From the NCBI GenBank assembly GCA_029204225.1, contig CM055107.1, positions 25,315,391-25,379,390 on the forward strand: 64,000 nt of DNA, given 5' to 3'. Made by a program: the position numbers and the translations under genes. The notes beneath the pieces were generated by a model. That model was not told where the DNA came from and did no database searches. It worked only from the letters and a program-made list of their open reading frames with translations. Position 1 is the first letter of the stretch, and every line of letters starts with the position of its first letter. This DNA is from Diphasiastrum complanatum (lineage: Eukaryota; Streptophyta; Lycopodiopsida; Lycopodiales; Lycopodiaceae). This document shows positions 35,991 through 50,105 of this stretch, piece by piece.

Positions 35991-36928
35991 GTACTGTTGC
36001 TGTCCTCCGTACAAAACCAGCAAGCTACTGTATTTCACACGTGTGAATCCAAAAATAACAAATATAGATCATTCTACACATAGAATTGCAAACAATCACC
36101 AAGATAGTGCACCAATGGATAGTAGAACCCAAGAGAACCATGTATAAGCATGAAATGAGATAGAGAAGAGAGAAGATCACTCTCTCCACAAGTTACATCC
36201 TTTTATAATAGGTCCAAACCCTATTTGGCCAATTGGCTTTCCCACCAAAATGCTAACTATATTTGGGTCTAGATTCAATGTACCCAACTATTCAAATTTG
36301 AATCTACTCAAACTTGCATTCTAACTTTTTCACACTTTCAAAAAGTGTTTATTCAAATGAAATTTAGACTAATGAACTGTGAAAAGTCAACCTCTAAGTC
36401 TAAAACAAGTTTTGGCCTCAATATGCCAAATATGAAAATATAGCAAAATGTGATGAAACTAGTTCGATCTTTCACACATGATGCTTTGGTCGAGATCTGA
36501 GAGAAAGCTCCAGTCGAGATCTGACAGAAACCCTGTATTGAGGAATGGAGCTATGTGATGCAAGTGAAGAGCTTCAGAGGGAATATATGACTGTGGCTCA
36601 AAGTAGAAGCTCTTATGGAAAAGAAGTATCTCAATGAATGATTGTATGCTTAATTGGGAATATTGAGATATCAAACAGACAGATCTGAGATGGGCCTAAA
36701 GTGTGATAAATCTGTTTCATATGGTGTAGTCTATCATTTGTTGACCTAGAACATTAATGACAAATGGGTATTTATAGAAAACAAAAATGCACTGAAAGTA
36801 AATAAGTACATGTATGAATTATAAACAAGAAAAGGGTATAAAAATAGGCATGCAAAAAGAGAATAACAAGCAAGGAAATAAGAGAATAAAAAATGGAATA
36901 TATACCAGGGAAAAAGTGTTAGATTGGG
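35991..36928. other. probable decayed LTR-type sequence, unassigned
   Basis: It lies 3' (on the minus strand) of the OTA relic, so it may include that element's 3' non-coding part. A duplicated gtcgagatctga string occurs at about 36488 and 36512. No boundary could be fixed. Confidence 0.3.
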
Positions 36929-38516
36929 TCAACAAAAAACAACTCCTCGTAATACCACCGTAGACGACCACCGTTGACGACAATGTCGGAGTATTCCGTA
37001 AAGTGTTTGTAGCTGAACTGCACCATTAGAAAAGATTTTATTGATAACATACGTTCCCTCAGTTCGGAATTTCAATTTGTCGGGGTGCTTCTTCGATGTA
37101 TAAAGAAGCACCTGGTCACCTAAGTGTAAATCTTTGTTGCGTAAGTGACGGTTATGCCAGGCCTTTTGGCTTCGTTTGTTAACCAGTTGTGCGTGGTAAG
37201 ATAAGAGTCTGGTCTCGCACAACTGAGCTAACGTAAATAGTCTGGTCTTGACTTGCTGCTTAATTGTAGCTTTCTCACAGAAATCTGTAGAGAAGGCTTC
37301 CATGATTCTTAGAGAAGGTATTCTATAGGCATTAACGCCTCTTGACCATACACTAGATGGAATGGGATAACCCATCCAATGGCTTTCTTCAGGGTGGCGC
37401 GGTAAGCCCAAATAGTTGAGAAAAGTTTCGTTTCTCAATCAGAGCGACTGGTTTCAACTATCTTTGTCAATATTTTACATATCATCTTGTTAGTTGATTC
37501 GGCCTGGCCATTACATCTAGGATAGTATGGTGTACTCTTCCGGTGAACTACAAGGTAATGGCAGTATTTAAAAAGTGCAAATGATCAATGACAATATTTA
37601 AAAAGTGTGTGTCGCGATCACTAACTAGCTCTATAGGACAACCAAAACGTGTAATGATGTTTTTCTAAAGAAAACGCGCTACAATCTTTGCGTTGCCATC
37701 CTTTGTTGCATGAGCCTCAACCCACTTAGTGGCGTAATCTGTGGCTATTAGGATATAACAGGCTTGGGTATGTTTTGCTACTGGGCTGATTGGTCCAACA
37801 AAGTCAATTTCTCACTTATGGAAGGCTTCGAATTCTATAATGGAAGTTAAAGGTGTGAAGTCTGCTTTTGTATTTTTCTTGGCTCGCTGACAGACATCAC
37901 ATGTTTTTATGACAACAAATGTGTTCTTAAATAGTGACGGCCACCACAAACATGCTCGAAGAATAATCTTTGTTGTTGCTTCAGTAGAGAAGTGACCGTC
38001 GCCAATGCCCTCATGAGCCTGAGATATGACAAGCCGTATCTCAGATTCATAAGCGCATCGTCGGATAATATCGTCAACGCCCCTTTTGTAAAGTTGTCCG
38101 ACTATCAGCTGAAAGGACGCTGCTTTAAGCAAAAAATTTCTTTTTGCAGCTGTATTTAGGCCTTCTTTGAGTCCGCCTATTGTTAGGAACTGAGTGATCT
38201 CCTCAGCCCAGAAGGGTGTAGCATCAATCTGAAAAAGGCATGCATCAGGGAGATCATCATTGACTGGTGCAGTTGCTTTTTCAGCATTGGAGAACTGGGA
38301 AAGGTGATCTACCATGAAATGTTGGGTTCCTTTCCGAACGACTACGCAAAAATTAAATTTTTCTAATATCAACAGCCATCGAGCTATACGTCCCGTTTTA
38401 CAAGATTTATTAACAATATATAACAGGACTTGATGGTCGGTGTAGAAGGCAAAGGTCTGGCCTAGTAGATAATGTCTTAGTTGGCTACTCAGCAAGAAAC
38501 AAGAAACAAGAAACAA
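36929..38516 (-). pseudogene. OTA Ty3/gypsy pol relic: RNase H, integrase
   Basis: On the minus strand, 38516-37812 encodes the end of RNase H (AFYTDHQVLLYIVNKSCKTG, ARWLLILEKFNF, HFMVDHLSQ). It also encodes the integrase zinc finger (HEGIGDGHFSTEATTKIIL and CDVCQRAKKN). Further left are core remnants (about 37810-37440) with stops, then the integrase C-terminus (37438-36929). The composition is OTA-like and related to the relic at 4.7-6.1 kb. The right edge runs into a small AGAAACAA repeat at about 38490-38518, where the homology ends abruptly. No LTR is attached. Confidence 0.8.
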
Positions 38517-38518
38517 GA

Positions 38519-39320
38519 AAACTAACTTCCTAACAGTATTCTAGCAGTCCAAAGATCAAGAAACACCCATTTCTTGATGCTTGGAATACCCAAGGACAAG
38601 ATTGTTAGAGAGTATGCAAATTAGATCCACAATCTCAAGCTCTATAGTTTACCTGCATGCTGAAACTACAAAATCAAGAAACAAGAAAGTTAATCCACAT
38701 CTACATTCCACAAGCAAGAGAGTAAGCAAGAAATCTAATTAATCCACAAACACAAAGGAAATCAGAACATGCTCATATAAATTTCACTCAAGAAGATTGC
38801 CATGAACAAGGAACTTCACAGTTATCAAAAACTCGTGGAAGACCTTCTTTATTCACTCAAGAGAAATTGACAATACAATCAAAGCTCCCTCACAAGAGAG
38901 GGGGGGGGCTTAAATAAGCAAGAAGGTTGCCCATGTGGAGCCCAAGTGGCAATTCCACCAAATTAGAAATTACATGTGGAATTTGCCCTTTCACTAGAGG
39001 TCGCCATCAAAAGGTGGCTCACTCTAAATTATTTAAGGGGGTCTACACTTATTTACATTGCCTAGGAAACATTACTAGCTCCTACATGGTCGTTCCTTCT
39101 CTGGGATACACCATGTAGGCTCACATAGAAAATAATTGTCATCTTGGCTAGTAATCCTCGGCTCTCAGCTTTTTCTACTCTCCTCCTTCTGAGACCTCCT
39201 CGGTCATGGGTGAGAAATACTCTGTGTCTTCAGCTTGGCTCGACATCTGGAGATTCTCTGGAATCCACTAACAGCCTGAACCTTGATCAGAGTCACAGCC
39301 AAATCCACATATGCTACTCA
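38519..39320. other. unassigned flank of the copia insertion
   Basis: No coding content supported. The copia element at 39326-45849 interrupts this sequence, which would continue at 45855. Confidence 0.4.
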
Positions 39321-39325
39321 CATAT

Positions 39326-40589
<1,264 letters not shown>

Positions 40590-40827
40590 CTCCCCCTTAA
40601 TCTATATCCTTGAATGTCTTGACCTTCAAACATAGTTCTACACAGAATCTTCTATGTGATTCCAAACTTAGTGCTTTGGTAAAAATATCAGCTGTCATAT
40701 CTTGCATTCTACAATACTACAATCTGAGCTCTTCGTTGAGAACTTTACTTCTGACGATATGATACTTTAGTTCAATGTGCTTATTGTTGGAATGAAATCT
40801 AGGGTTGGCTGATAAAGCGATGGCACT

Positions 40828-42326
40828 TTAATTATCACAAAATAATGTCGTCGGAGCATATTGATTCAGACCGATATCTGAGAGTAAGTTCCTTAACCAA
40901 ATTGCTTCCTTTGTAGCTTGAGAGGCTGCGATATACTCTGATTTAGTGGAAGATAGAGCTATCAAAGATTGCTTGCGACTATTCCAGGAGATTGGAGCAT
41001 TGTTGAGGAAGAATGTAAATCCGGAAGTAGATTTACGAGTGTCTACATCTCTTGCCCAACTCGCATCTGTGTAACCACTAAGGAAATTGAGTTTGTCGTT
41101 GCTGACTGCTCCATAACAAATACAAAAGTCCATAGTAGCTCGAAGATATCTCATGACTTTGATAAAAGCCTTCCAATGTGTTATACCGAGATTAGTCATA
41201 AACTGACTAAGAGAGCTGACTGCAAAAGCTATGTCTGGTCTGGTACATATCATGGCGTACATAAGAGATCCTATAATAGAATGGTAAGGATACTCACGCA
41301 TCTGCTGCTTCTCATGAATTGTTTGGGGACACTGGTCCTTTGACAATTTGAGTCTTGGTTTCATTGGTGAGAGAGCTATCTTGCAATTGATCAGATTATA
41401 TCTAACTAAAATGTTGTAAATGCACCTTTGTTGTGTAATGTAGATTAACTTCTGTTTTCTGTCTCTGTGGATTTGTATACCAAGGCAGAAATGAGCTTCG
41501 CCCAGATCGGTCATGTCGAATTTGGAAGATAGCATTGTCTTCTCCTCTTTTACCAGATCAGTACTGTTGCTGAAAAGCAATGTATCATCCATGTATAATG
41601 TGATAATGATAAAAGACTGCTGCACTACTTTGAAGTAAACATTTGAATTTGAAGAGCTAGATGTGTAGCCGTGATCAATAAGGAAAGTATTGATCCTTTG
41701 AAACCATGCTCAAGCAGACTGCTTCAAGCCATAAAGTGCCTTATGGAGTTTACACACATGATTGTATTTACCCTCTATAATATAACCTTCGGGTTGCACC
41801 ATGTAAATGTCTTCTTCGATAACTCCATTGAGATATGTTGTTTGAATATCCATTTGATGTATTTCCAAATCTGCTGCAATGACAAATAGCAAAAGTCGAA
41901 TAGAAGAATGCTTGACTACTGGACTAAAGGTCTCAGTGTAATTGACGTTGTACACCTAAGAAAATCCTCTAGCAACAAGTCGTGTCTTTCTCTTGTTGAT
42001 GCTTTCATCTGCATTGTACTTGACTTTGAAAATCCATTTGCAATCAACTAAGTTTCTGCTAGTAGGTAATTCGACAATCGTCCATGTCTGGTTCTTGATA
42101 AGAGATGAATACTCTTTATCCATAGCTTCTTTCCAGAGATCAAAATCAGGCTGATTGAGTGCCTCTTGGACAGACGTTGGTTCCTGAACAAGATAGGCTG
42201 CAAACTCGTCGATATACCGATTAGGTGGTCTGCTTGCTCTTGAAGATCTTCTGGGTAATAGAGGAAGTTAATCGTTTCGATCATACTGTAGTTGTTGAAC
42301 TGTAACATCATCATCTTCTGATTCAT
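40828..42326 (-). pseudogene. copia reverse transcriptase and RNase H
   Basis: Going left, the RT part contains FSPVVKHSSIRLLLFVIAA, QMDIQTTYLNG and LYGLKQ (41955-41710), then LYMDDTLLFSN with the catalytic YMDD (frame from 41625). RNase H carries TKSEYIAASQATKEAIWLRN and reaches a stop at about 40828. Stops and a frameshift separate the 41955-41710 and 41625-40828 pieces. Residues on either side match well-kept copia pol, so decay is moderate. Confidence 0.9.
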
Positions 42327-42417
42327 CGTTGATTCGTTGTTCGTTAAGTAGAAGAGCTTGGACCTTCAATAGGAATAGTCGCCTGCGGAATTGGAAAGCT
42401 CAATGAGTCAGGAGAAT

Positions 42418-43652
42418 TTACAGGTCGGCTACATGGGGACTGCCCTTTCCCTTGAGGTCTTGAAACTGATCTTCGATGAAGATGACATCCCGACTAGATG
42501 GAATCGAAAAACTTATAGGCTTGATCTGAAGAAGTGTAGCTGATGAAAACACATTTGATACTCTGGAAGTCGAGCTTCTTCCTGAGATCACGAGGTATCT
42601 GCGCAAAAGCAGTACATCCAAAAACTCGTAAGTTTGATAAAGAAGGTTTGGTATATGTCCAAACTTCGAATGGTATTTTGTCTGAGAGGCCTTTAGTAGG
42701 ACATCTGTTCTGAATATAGGTTGCTATTGAAACAGCTTCAGCCCATAAGAACTTCAAAAGTGTCACATGTGATAACATGCACTTTGCCGATTCAAGTCCT
42801 ATTCTTTCTCTCATCAAGACCATTTGACTGAGGCGAATAGGAGGTGATATATTGTTGCTCAATGTCGTTGCTAAGATAGTACTCCTTGAATTCGTTGGAG
42901 ATGTATTCTCCCCCGTTATCTGACCTCAACGCTTTGATTTGTTTGCCAGTTTGATTCTCAACATGCTCTTTGAATTGTCTGAATTTGATGAAAGCCTCTG
43001 ATTTCTATTTAATGAAATAAACCAATGTTCTTCTGGAGAATTCGTCAATAAAGGTAATGAAGTACTTTGCCTCTAGTAATGAAGGAGTTTACATAGGTCC
43101 ACATATATCTGTATGAACAACATCTAACAGACCTTTTGCTGCATGCATATGGTTTGATCTAAAAGGAATCCAAGCATGCTTTCCAAAGATGCAACTATGA
43201 CAGATAGGGAGATCGACCTTACCAAAAGGATAGTCGAGATCAAGAACTATGGATTGTTTGGACATGTTCAAAATAGATGCATGATTCACGTGTCCTAAGC
43301 GATGATGCCATAGTAATGCTTTATTGACTAGAACAGAGGTTTTCAAGGCTTGATTAGGCTCAAAATAACAATGTACCAATCTATATAAGTAACTCTGCCT
43401 CTTGCCGAGTGCAAGGATCTTATCACTCCTATCAATAATTCTGCATTGATCAGATTTGAATTCTACTTTATGACCTAAATCTATAACTCTACTTACTGAT
43501 AACATATTTGTAGAGAGTTTAGGAGCATATAAGACTTTTGATAGTAATTTGAATTGATCATGCTGGAATCGCAATCTTACAGTACCTTCACCTTCAATAG
43601 TGAGAGTACTATTGTCACCAAGATGAACAAATTTCTTCGTGCTGTAAGGCAT
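42418..43652 (-). pseudogene. copia protease remnant and integrase
   Basis: The frame 43652-43089 carries the pre-integrase region (LGDNSTLTIEGEGTV, VLYAPKLSTNMLSVS, the zinc finger HHRLGHVNH..CHSC). It ends with HTDICGP, the first catalytic Asp of the integrase core. Then come a stop and a decayed middle (DNGGEY-like at about 42925). A second frame (42862-42494) carries the core end with FLWAEAVSIATYIQNRCPT and LRVFGCTAF. Just upstream, the protease active site reads LDSEQLNMTN instead of the usual DSG form. Confidence 0.85.
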
Positions 43653-44590
43653 GTAGGGTTGAAGATCTCACGTTGATTGGTCATGTTGAGTTGCTCCGAA
43701 TCGAGAAACCGTGAATCATCCAAAAATGCGCTTTGATCTTTGCCTTCATCCACTTCGATCTGGGGAGATGATGAGACTGTGTTTGCTTGTTGATCAGGTT
43801 GCTTGGCTACGTTCTTCACTTGGAGAATTCGACAAACCTTGATCTCATGGTTATTGCGCTTGCAATACCTACAAAACATCTTTTTCTTCGACTGTGGATT
43901 TGATGATTGTTCTTGACCCTGATTCGGCTTTTGATTCGTTACAGCCTTCTTGGAGCCTTTCTGCTTCTGTCGCTTTGAGCCTTTGTTGACATATAGAGCC
44001 TGAGAGGAGGAAGTAGACAAAGTGTCTTGACTTCTTCTATTGTCTTCTTGCAGCAACATAATGATAACTCTAGTAAGAGTTAAATCTGAGTGTGTCGATA
44101 TGATCATCACCCAGTTCTCATATGTAGAGGGCAAGCTTGAAAGCAATGTCATAATTGCATCTTGATCGTCTATGACTGATTAAACAACGGCCATCTGTTG
44201 CAAGAGATTCTTAAATTGGTTAATGTGACCCTGAAGAGAATCACCAGTAGACATCTTGAATGTGAAGAATTTCCTTCGTAGATGCAACTTAGTAGTTACG
44301 TCCCTCACATCACATAGTGTGTTCAGGATGTCCCAAACGTCTCTTGACGTTTTAGCTTCAACTATGTGTCCAATATGTGTATCTGATATATTGAGGATAA
44401 TAAGTGCAAAAGCTTTACCGTCCTTTGATTTCCACTTTGAGTTGTCGTCTTCAGGTTTTACTTCTATACCTGTAAAAACATCCCGTAATTCGTTGGCGAT
44501 TAGCAAGGTTTTCATCTTAAATTTCCACAAATAATAATTGGATCCATTCAGCTTGTCTGTGATAAGACCGACTTTACTTTGAGAATTCAT
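43577..44590 (-). pseudogene. copia gag with zinc knuckle, one in-frame stop
   Basis: Starts MNSQSKVGLITDKLNGSNYY at 44590. The gag body (YLWKFKMKTLL, LRRKFFTFKM) runs to TAA at 44180-44182, and the same frame resumes to give a CCHC knuckle (CRYCKRNNHEIKVC, about 43880). It enters the protease remnant and loses frame near 43577-43650. Confidence 0.9.
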
Positions 44591-44721
44591 CTAGAACTTA
44601 GTCTGTTGATTATATCGATGACACTAAGATGCAGTAATGTCGACAATAGGAAATTAATTTTCTAATATTGAAAGGTTGAAAAGAATTTGATATCGCGAAA
44701 GATATCAAGTATTAAAAATTT

Positions 44722-44734
44722 TGTTCTAATGCCA
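44722..44734 (-). other. copia primer binding site
   Basis: The minus strand reads TGGCATTAGAACA immediately next to the 5' LTR end. It is a mutated form of the initiator-Met primer site. Confidence 0.85.
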
Positions 44735-45849
<1,115 letters not shown>

Positions 45850-45854
45850 CATAT

Positions 45855-48573
45855 CTCACTAAGAATCTTGTAACTCAGCTACAAAAGAACACTATTCCTC
45901 AAGTGTTAATAGCATTTATGGGAGAACACTGAGATGAAAACACATTCACACTCACTAACTTCCCGGATCATCTTACTTTTAATAGCGAAATTTCTTCTAC
46001 CAGATCAACCCTTTCCAGGCCATAGTACCCAACTAAGACAAGGTTGATTCCAACATAACTTCAAGATTCAGAGTTCAGACCAAAATGTGTTTCATTCTGA
46101 TCCAATACACAACAACATGTAATTGGTTAATCTGATATGTGGAACCTAATTTTAATCCAGAACTCTACTTTCCATACATATGAATAATGTTTAAAATTTC
46201 AATTACCAAATTTCACCAATTCTAGATAGTTCACATAAATACCTAGAGAGAGCCTCTATTATATCCGAATATTTTCGTGCTTGCATGAGATTGATCCTTT
46301 AAAAAAATTGAGAAAATCAATTCCTATAATTTCATTTATCCCCGTTGAAAGAAATTGTAAAATTTTCACAAAAGTACAATAGAAGATGATAAAATATAAA
46401 AAAGACCACAAAAAGTCAATAATAAGTGTTCCACACCAATTAGATTTTTTTAGATTGCTCTCACTCTCTCTATTGATTCTAATTTTGATGATACTTATTT
46501 AGATCCTACTCTTTATGTATATATATAGAAAATAGCAGAGTTTATCGTCTAATCATTTCTTGTAAATGATGTGTGTAACTCTAAGTGAGTGTTTATAAGA
46601 AGAGACTAATCTGATCAATATTTTCTACATTTTGAAATGTAGTCAATAAGTGGACAGTGATAAGTGTTTGGATACAATAGCATAATCGAACAATGACGTA
46701 GTCTACATTGGATTCGATGGAGAAAATATTCCATTTTGAGTGGTACCATGATTATGGTCAATAGTCAATAGTAGAGTCGATAGTCAATAGTTGATAGTCG
46801 GATGTCTTTTGATAGTCAATAGTCAAATTGTCAAATGTCCTTCGATAGTCGGTAGTCGATAGTCGAAGTGTCAAATGTCCTTTGATAGTCGATAGTCGAT
46901 AGTTGATGAGATTCATCTGAATCAAACTCAAATATTGAGTGGCGGTTTGCAGGTTGTTATAAGGAGTGAGTATGGACAGTGGATATAAGTTCTTAGAAGA
47001 TAAAGTTAGGTGAGTAGGAGCAAGATTAAACTCGAACATTAGAGTGGTGGAAGAACCCGTTCAAATGGGTCGTCCGCCTTGGGAGGTAATGAGCCCTAGA
47101 ATGTTGCTATACCAGGGTGAAGGGCCCCACCTACCCCATTGTAATGACATGTGAAAAAAATGTTGTCAATTAAATGTGCACATGGATAGCCTATGGTAGA
47201 CTAGCATGTGGCCATTCAAGTTCTGATAGGTGCGCACAAATCTTTTGTATGATTTTGTTGTTCGCTTTTTTTGTTGGCATCATGTGGGTGTGGATAGCCT
47301 ATGACGGGCTTCCACATGACATATGCACATGTTCAGAATGTGCATGTGCTATAGTGATAGCTTGTCAGTGGAATGTCCACATGCACATTATGTCGGAATG
47401 TGCATATCTTGTGTGTCAATCTTTCATTGATTGTCCACATGAGAATTGTGGTGGGAGGTATACAATTTGAAAATGACGTGAAAATGATGCATCTGAAGGT
47501 GCCTTCAAAATACAAAAAGAATTGAGCACTTGGTATTACATAGTTGATATCCTCCTTGAACACACGTAGAGTTGTGAAACTGCACTTCCAAGATGTGAAT
47601 AAGCTCTTAGTATATTATTTGGTTTTCCTATGTGGTAAGAACGAGAGATTTTTTTCCATCTAGTTAAGGAATTAACGCTAGCTAACTGAATTTGTAAATG
47701 CACAAAAGGATGAAAGTACAAAATGAAAAATCACTTACAACACATTAACATAGTTTATACACAAGTGTACACTGTTAGGCCATTCCTAACCCAAGAGCCA
47801 AGGCTCAACCAAGTGTGTCGACAAAGAAGCATGCAGAAATCAAGCTGGCATTAACACAGAGTTTTTTTTCGCGCAGCTTGTCCCTATGTCCTTGACATGA
47901 ACTCCATCTTTGGAACCTAACTCACGAGCCAAGTTCCAAGTGTGTCAATTAAAAAGCATGCGGGGCATCAACACATAATTTCCTTTTTACCAAACTCGTC
48001 ACGATGTCCGTGATATGAGCTCCATCTTTCTTCAAACATCAAATTTCCTTTTTACCCAACTTGTCCTAGTGTCCGTGATATGAGCTCCATCATTGGACCT
48101 TGATGGCCGATGATGATGATGTGCACGGGAAAAACATGTATGGTGGCCACACCTCTCCATGATGTAGTGTGGACCAAGAGCTTACAACCTCCACATTGTT
48201 CTAGATGGCCATGATCCTCTCCTCATTATTCTAGATGGCCATGATCATCCTCCTTCACAATTAGTTTTTTTAAAATTTAAATTTTTTTATTTTTATTTTT
48301 AGAAATTTTAAGGTGATGGGAAATATACCAAATTGGGAGTTCTGTGACTTTTCGAAATTAGCAAGTCTCATATTATGCAACTTTTCAAAAATAGGAACTG
48401 AACCTTACAAATTATAAGGTGCTTTTGTGACTTTTTAAAAATAGTAATAGTATTTACACATGCTAAGGCATTTATTGCTTCATGAATTCTTGTAATAATA
48501 AATTCAAGTGTAATATTGTGCCATTTAAGGCTTCCTCCAAATACATTGTGAAAAAATATGTAGGTTTTTACAT
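45855..48573. other. intergenic repeats, no gene
   Basis: No coding frame I can support. Structures seen: a GATAGTC heptamer cluster (46755-46912), and three diverged copies of a string ending atgagctccatc (about 47876, 47997, 48060). The phrase ctagatggccatgatc is also duplicated (about 48203 and 48231). Confidence 0.45.
46755..46912. repeat. degenerate heptamer repeats (GATAGTC/AATAGTC)
   Basis: About a dozen 7-bp units such as tcgatag and tcaatag occur in three blocks separated by a gtcaaatgtcctt(c/t)gatag spacer, which itself recurs. Confidence 0.85.
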
Positions 48574-48707
48574 ATTATGGAAGGTGCCGAACAGAGGACA
48601 TTTTGAGAGGTTCAGATTTCGAGAATTTTTTAGGCAAGGCCCTAATTTGTTTTTTAGAATCCTTATTGGGCAAAATGTCCTTTGCTCGACACATTTCATT
48701 GCGTAAT
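48574..48707. mobile_element. fold-back MITE, older copy
   Basis: The left arm begins attatggaaggtgccgaac and the right arm ends ttcattgcgtaat. The arms are imperfect inverted repeats. It is the same family as the element at 49167-49314 but more diverged. Confidence 0.65.
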
Positions 48708-49166
48708 GGATACTTTGACTTTTTTCACATGTACATTATGAAGCATAATGAACAATTTGACTTTGATCAACCAGTGTGAAATTGCCATGTGGTAGTCGCA
48801 CGTTTGACACCGTTGCCATGTAGGTTGGAAAAGGATTTTAAGAGATGCATATTATGCTTTTTAAGCTGCCCAAAAATGAGCACAATAAGGATCAAGTATC
48901 CAGTTTTGGTCATAATAAGTAGCAAGTATCCATTACGATTCATCAAGAGGTGGGCTACTCTGTGTAATAAAGCTGAGCCATGGGAGTGGCGAATGTCGAA
49001 TACTGCTACAAGCACCATCGGATTAACGATACTTGACTTACAGTAGAGAGACACACAGTCAAGATCTAGATCTATTTACAAGATTGCATTATGGAACATA
49101 ATAAACCTTCTCTTAACCAATGACATAATGCCACGTGTCTAGCATCAATGCGCACGAGTGCTGAGT

Positions 49167-49314
49167 ATTATGGAAGGAGCCGGGCAGAGGCCATTTTGCA
49201 CGGTAAGGATTTCCAAAAATTTTTTAGGCTAGGCCTGGAGGGGCCGAGCCTAAAAATTTTTGGAAATCCGAACCGGGCAGAATGGCCTCTGCCCGGCCCC
49301 TTCCATTGCGTAAT
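49167..49314. mobile_element. fold-back MITE, about 148 bp
   Basis: This is almost entirely a hairpin. The left arm (49167 to about 49234, atta tggaaggagccgggcag) pairs with the right arm (about 49238-49314, ending ggccccttccattgcgtaat), with a four-base bulge and a few mismatches. Similar pieces occur at 48574-48707. It lies about 410 bp upstream of the RbcX start codon. Confidence 0.8.
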
Positions 49315-49336
49315 GGATTTTTGGACCCTTTTTAAA

Positions 49337-49438
49337 CCAATCCTTAGCTGCCACGTGGCAGGTGCAAGCAGAATCAGCACTAAAAAAATTTGAGACCAAT
49401 CCGATGCTGCCACGTGGCAGACGTAGGCAGAATCTGCA
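49337..49438 (+). promoter_or_regulatory. duplicated 59-bp unit with palindromic G-boxes upstream of RbcX
   Basis: Two direct copies of a unit contain ctgccacgtggcag, with CACGTG cores at about 49352 and 49411. G-boxes are bound by bZIP/bHLH factors and are common in light-regulated plant promoters. The copies lie about 310-370 bp upstream of the RbcX ATG. A decayed relative (ttgccatgtggtag) occurs at about 48783, so the unit may be repeat-derived. Confidence 0.5.
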
Positions 49439-49724
49439 CTAACTTAGAAAAAAAAAAACAGGTGACTATTCTGCTTTTTAATTTGTTCAGAAATGGGCAG
49501 AATAATCACCAAAAATCCATTACGTGTGTGAGAACGGGTAGATCCCATGTACCAGAGGAGAGTTTTTATTTTATTTTATTTATTTTGTTCATTACAAATT
49601 TGGATCGCTACATAAAATACAGAACAAGGCCCTTCGTCCTCTCTCTTCCTACTTTTTTCTTGTATTTTCCAAGCAGCGCTTGCTTTTGTTTAGCAAGAAA
49701 GGAGAGGCAGTCAGGCAGCAGGGT

Positions 49725-50105
49725 ATGGCGGTTGCTCTACTAGCGCCAGCCGCCCTCCCTCGTCCTTTGCATTTTTGTGTTGGATCGTATAATTGTGGCA
49801 GTGGCGCAGACGGGGATGCCTCTTGCAGCGCGCTTTTGTCGACGAGCTATAATAATAGTTATGTCGTTGCTGCTGCTGCTGCTGCTACGGCAGGGTTTAG
49901 TGGATGGGGGGAAAGAGTAATGAAAAGATTCAAAAGGAAGGAGCATGAGATTAGGTTGAGATTGGGGGCATGGCAAGATTCTTGTGCCATTGCAGAAGTA
50001 TTTTGGAGAAAAGTACCGAAAAATGCGAGACAAAAATGCCGACTGTCACACGTGGTTGTGAAGGCTGAAGCTCAATATGAGGATAACTTTGATGACGTAG
50101 ATAAG
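49725..50105 (+). CDS. RBCX: RbcX exon 1
   Basis: 127 codons from the first ATG of the frame to the donor ataag/gtcaga. The chloroplast transit peptide is inferred from composition only. Confidence 0.8.
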
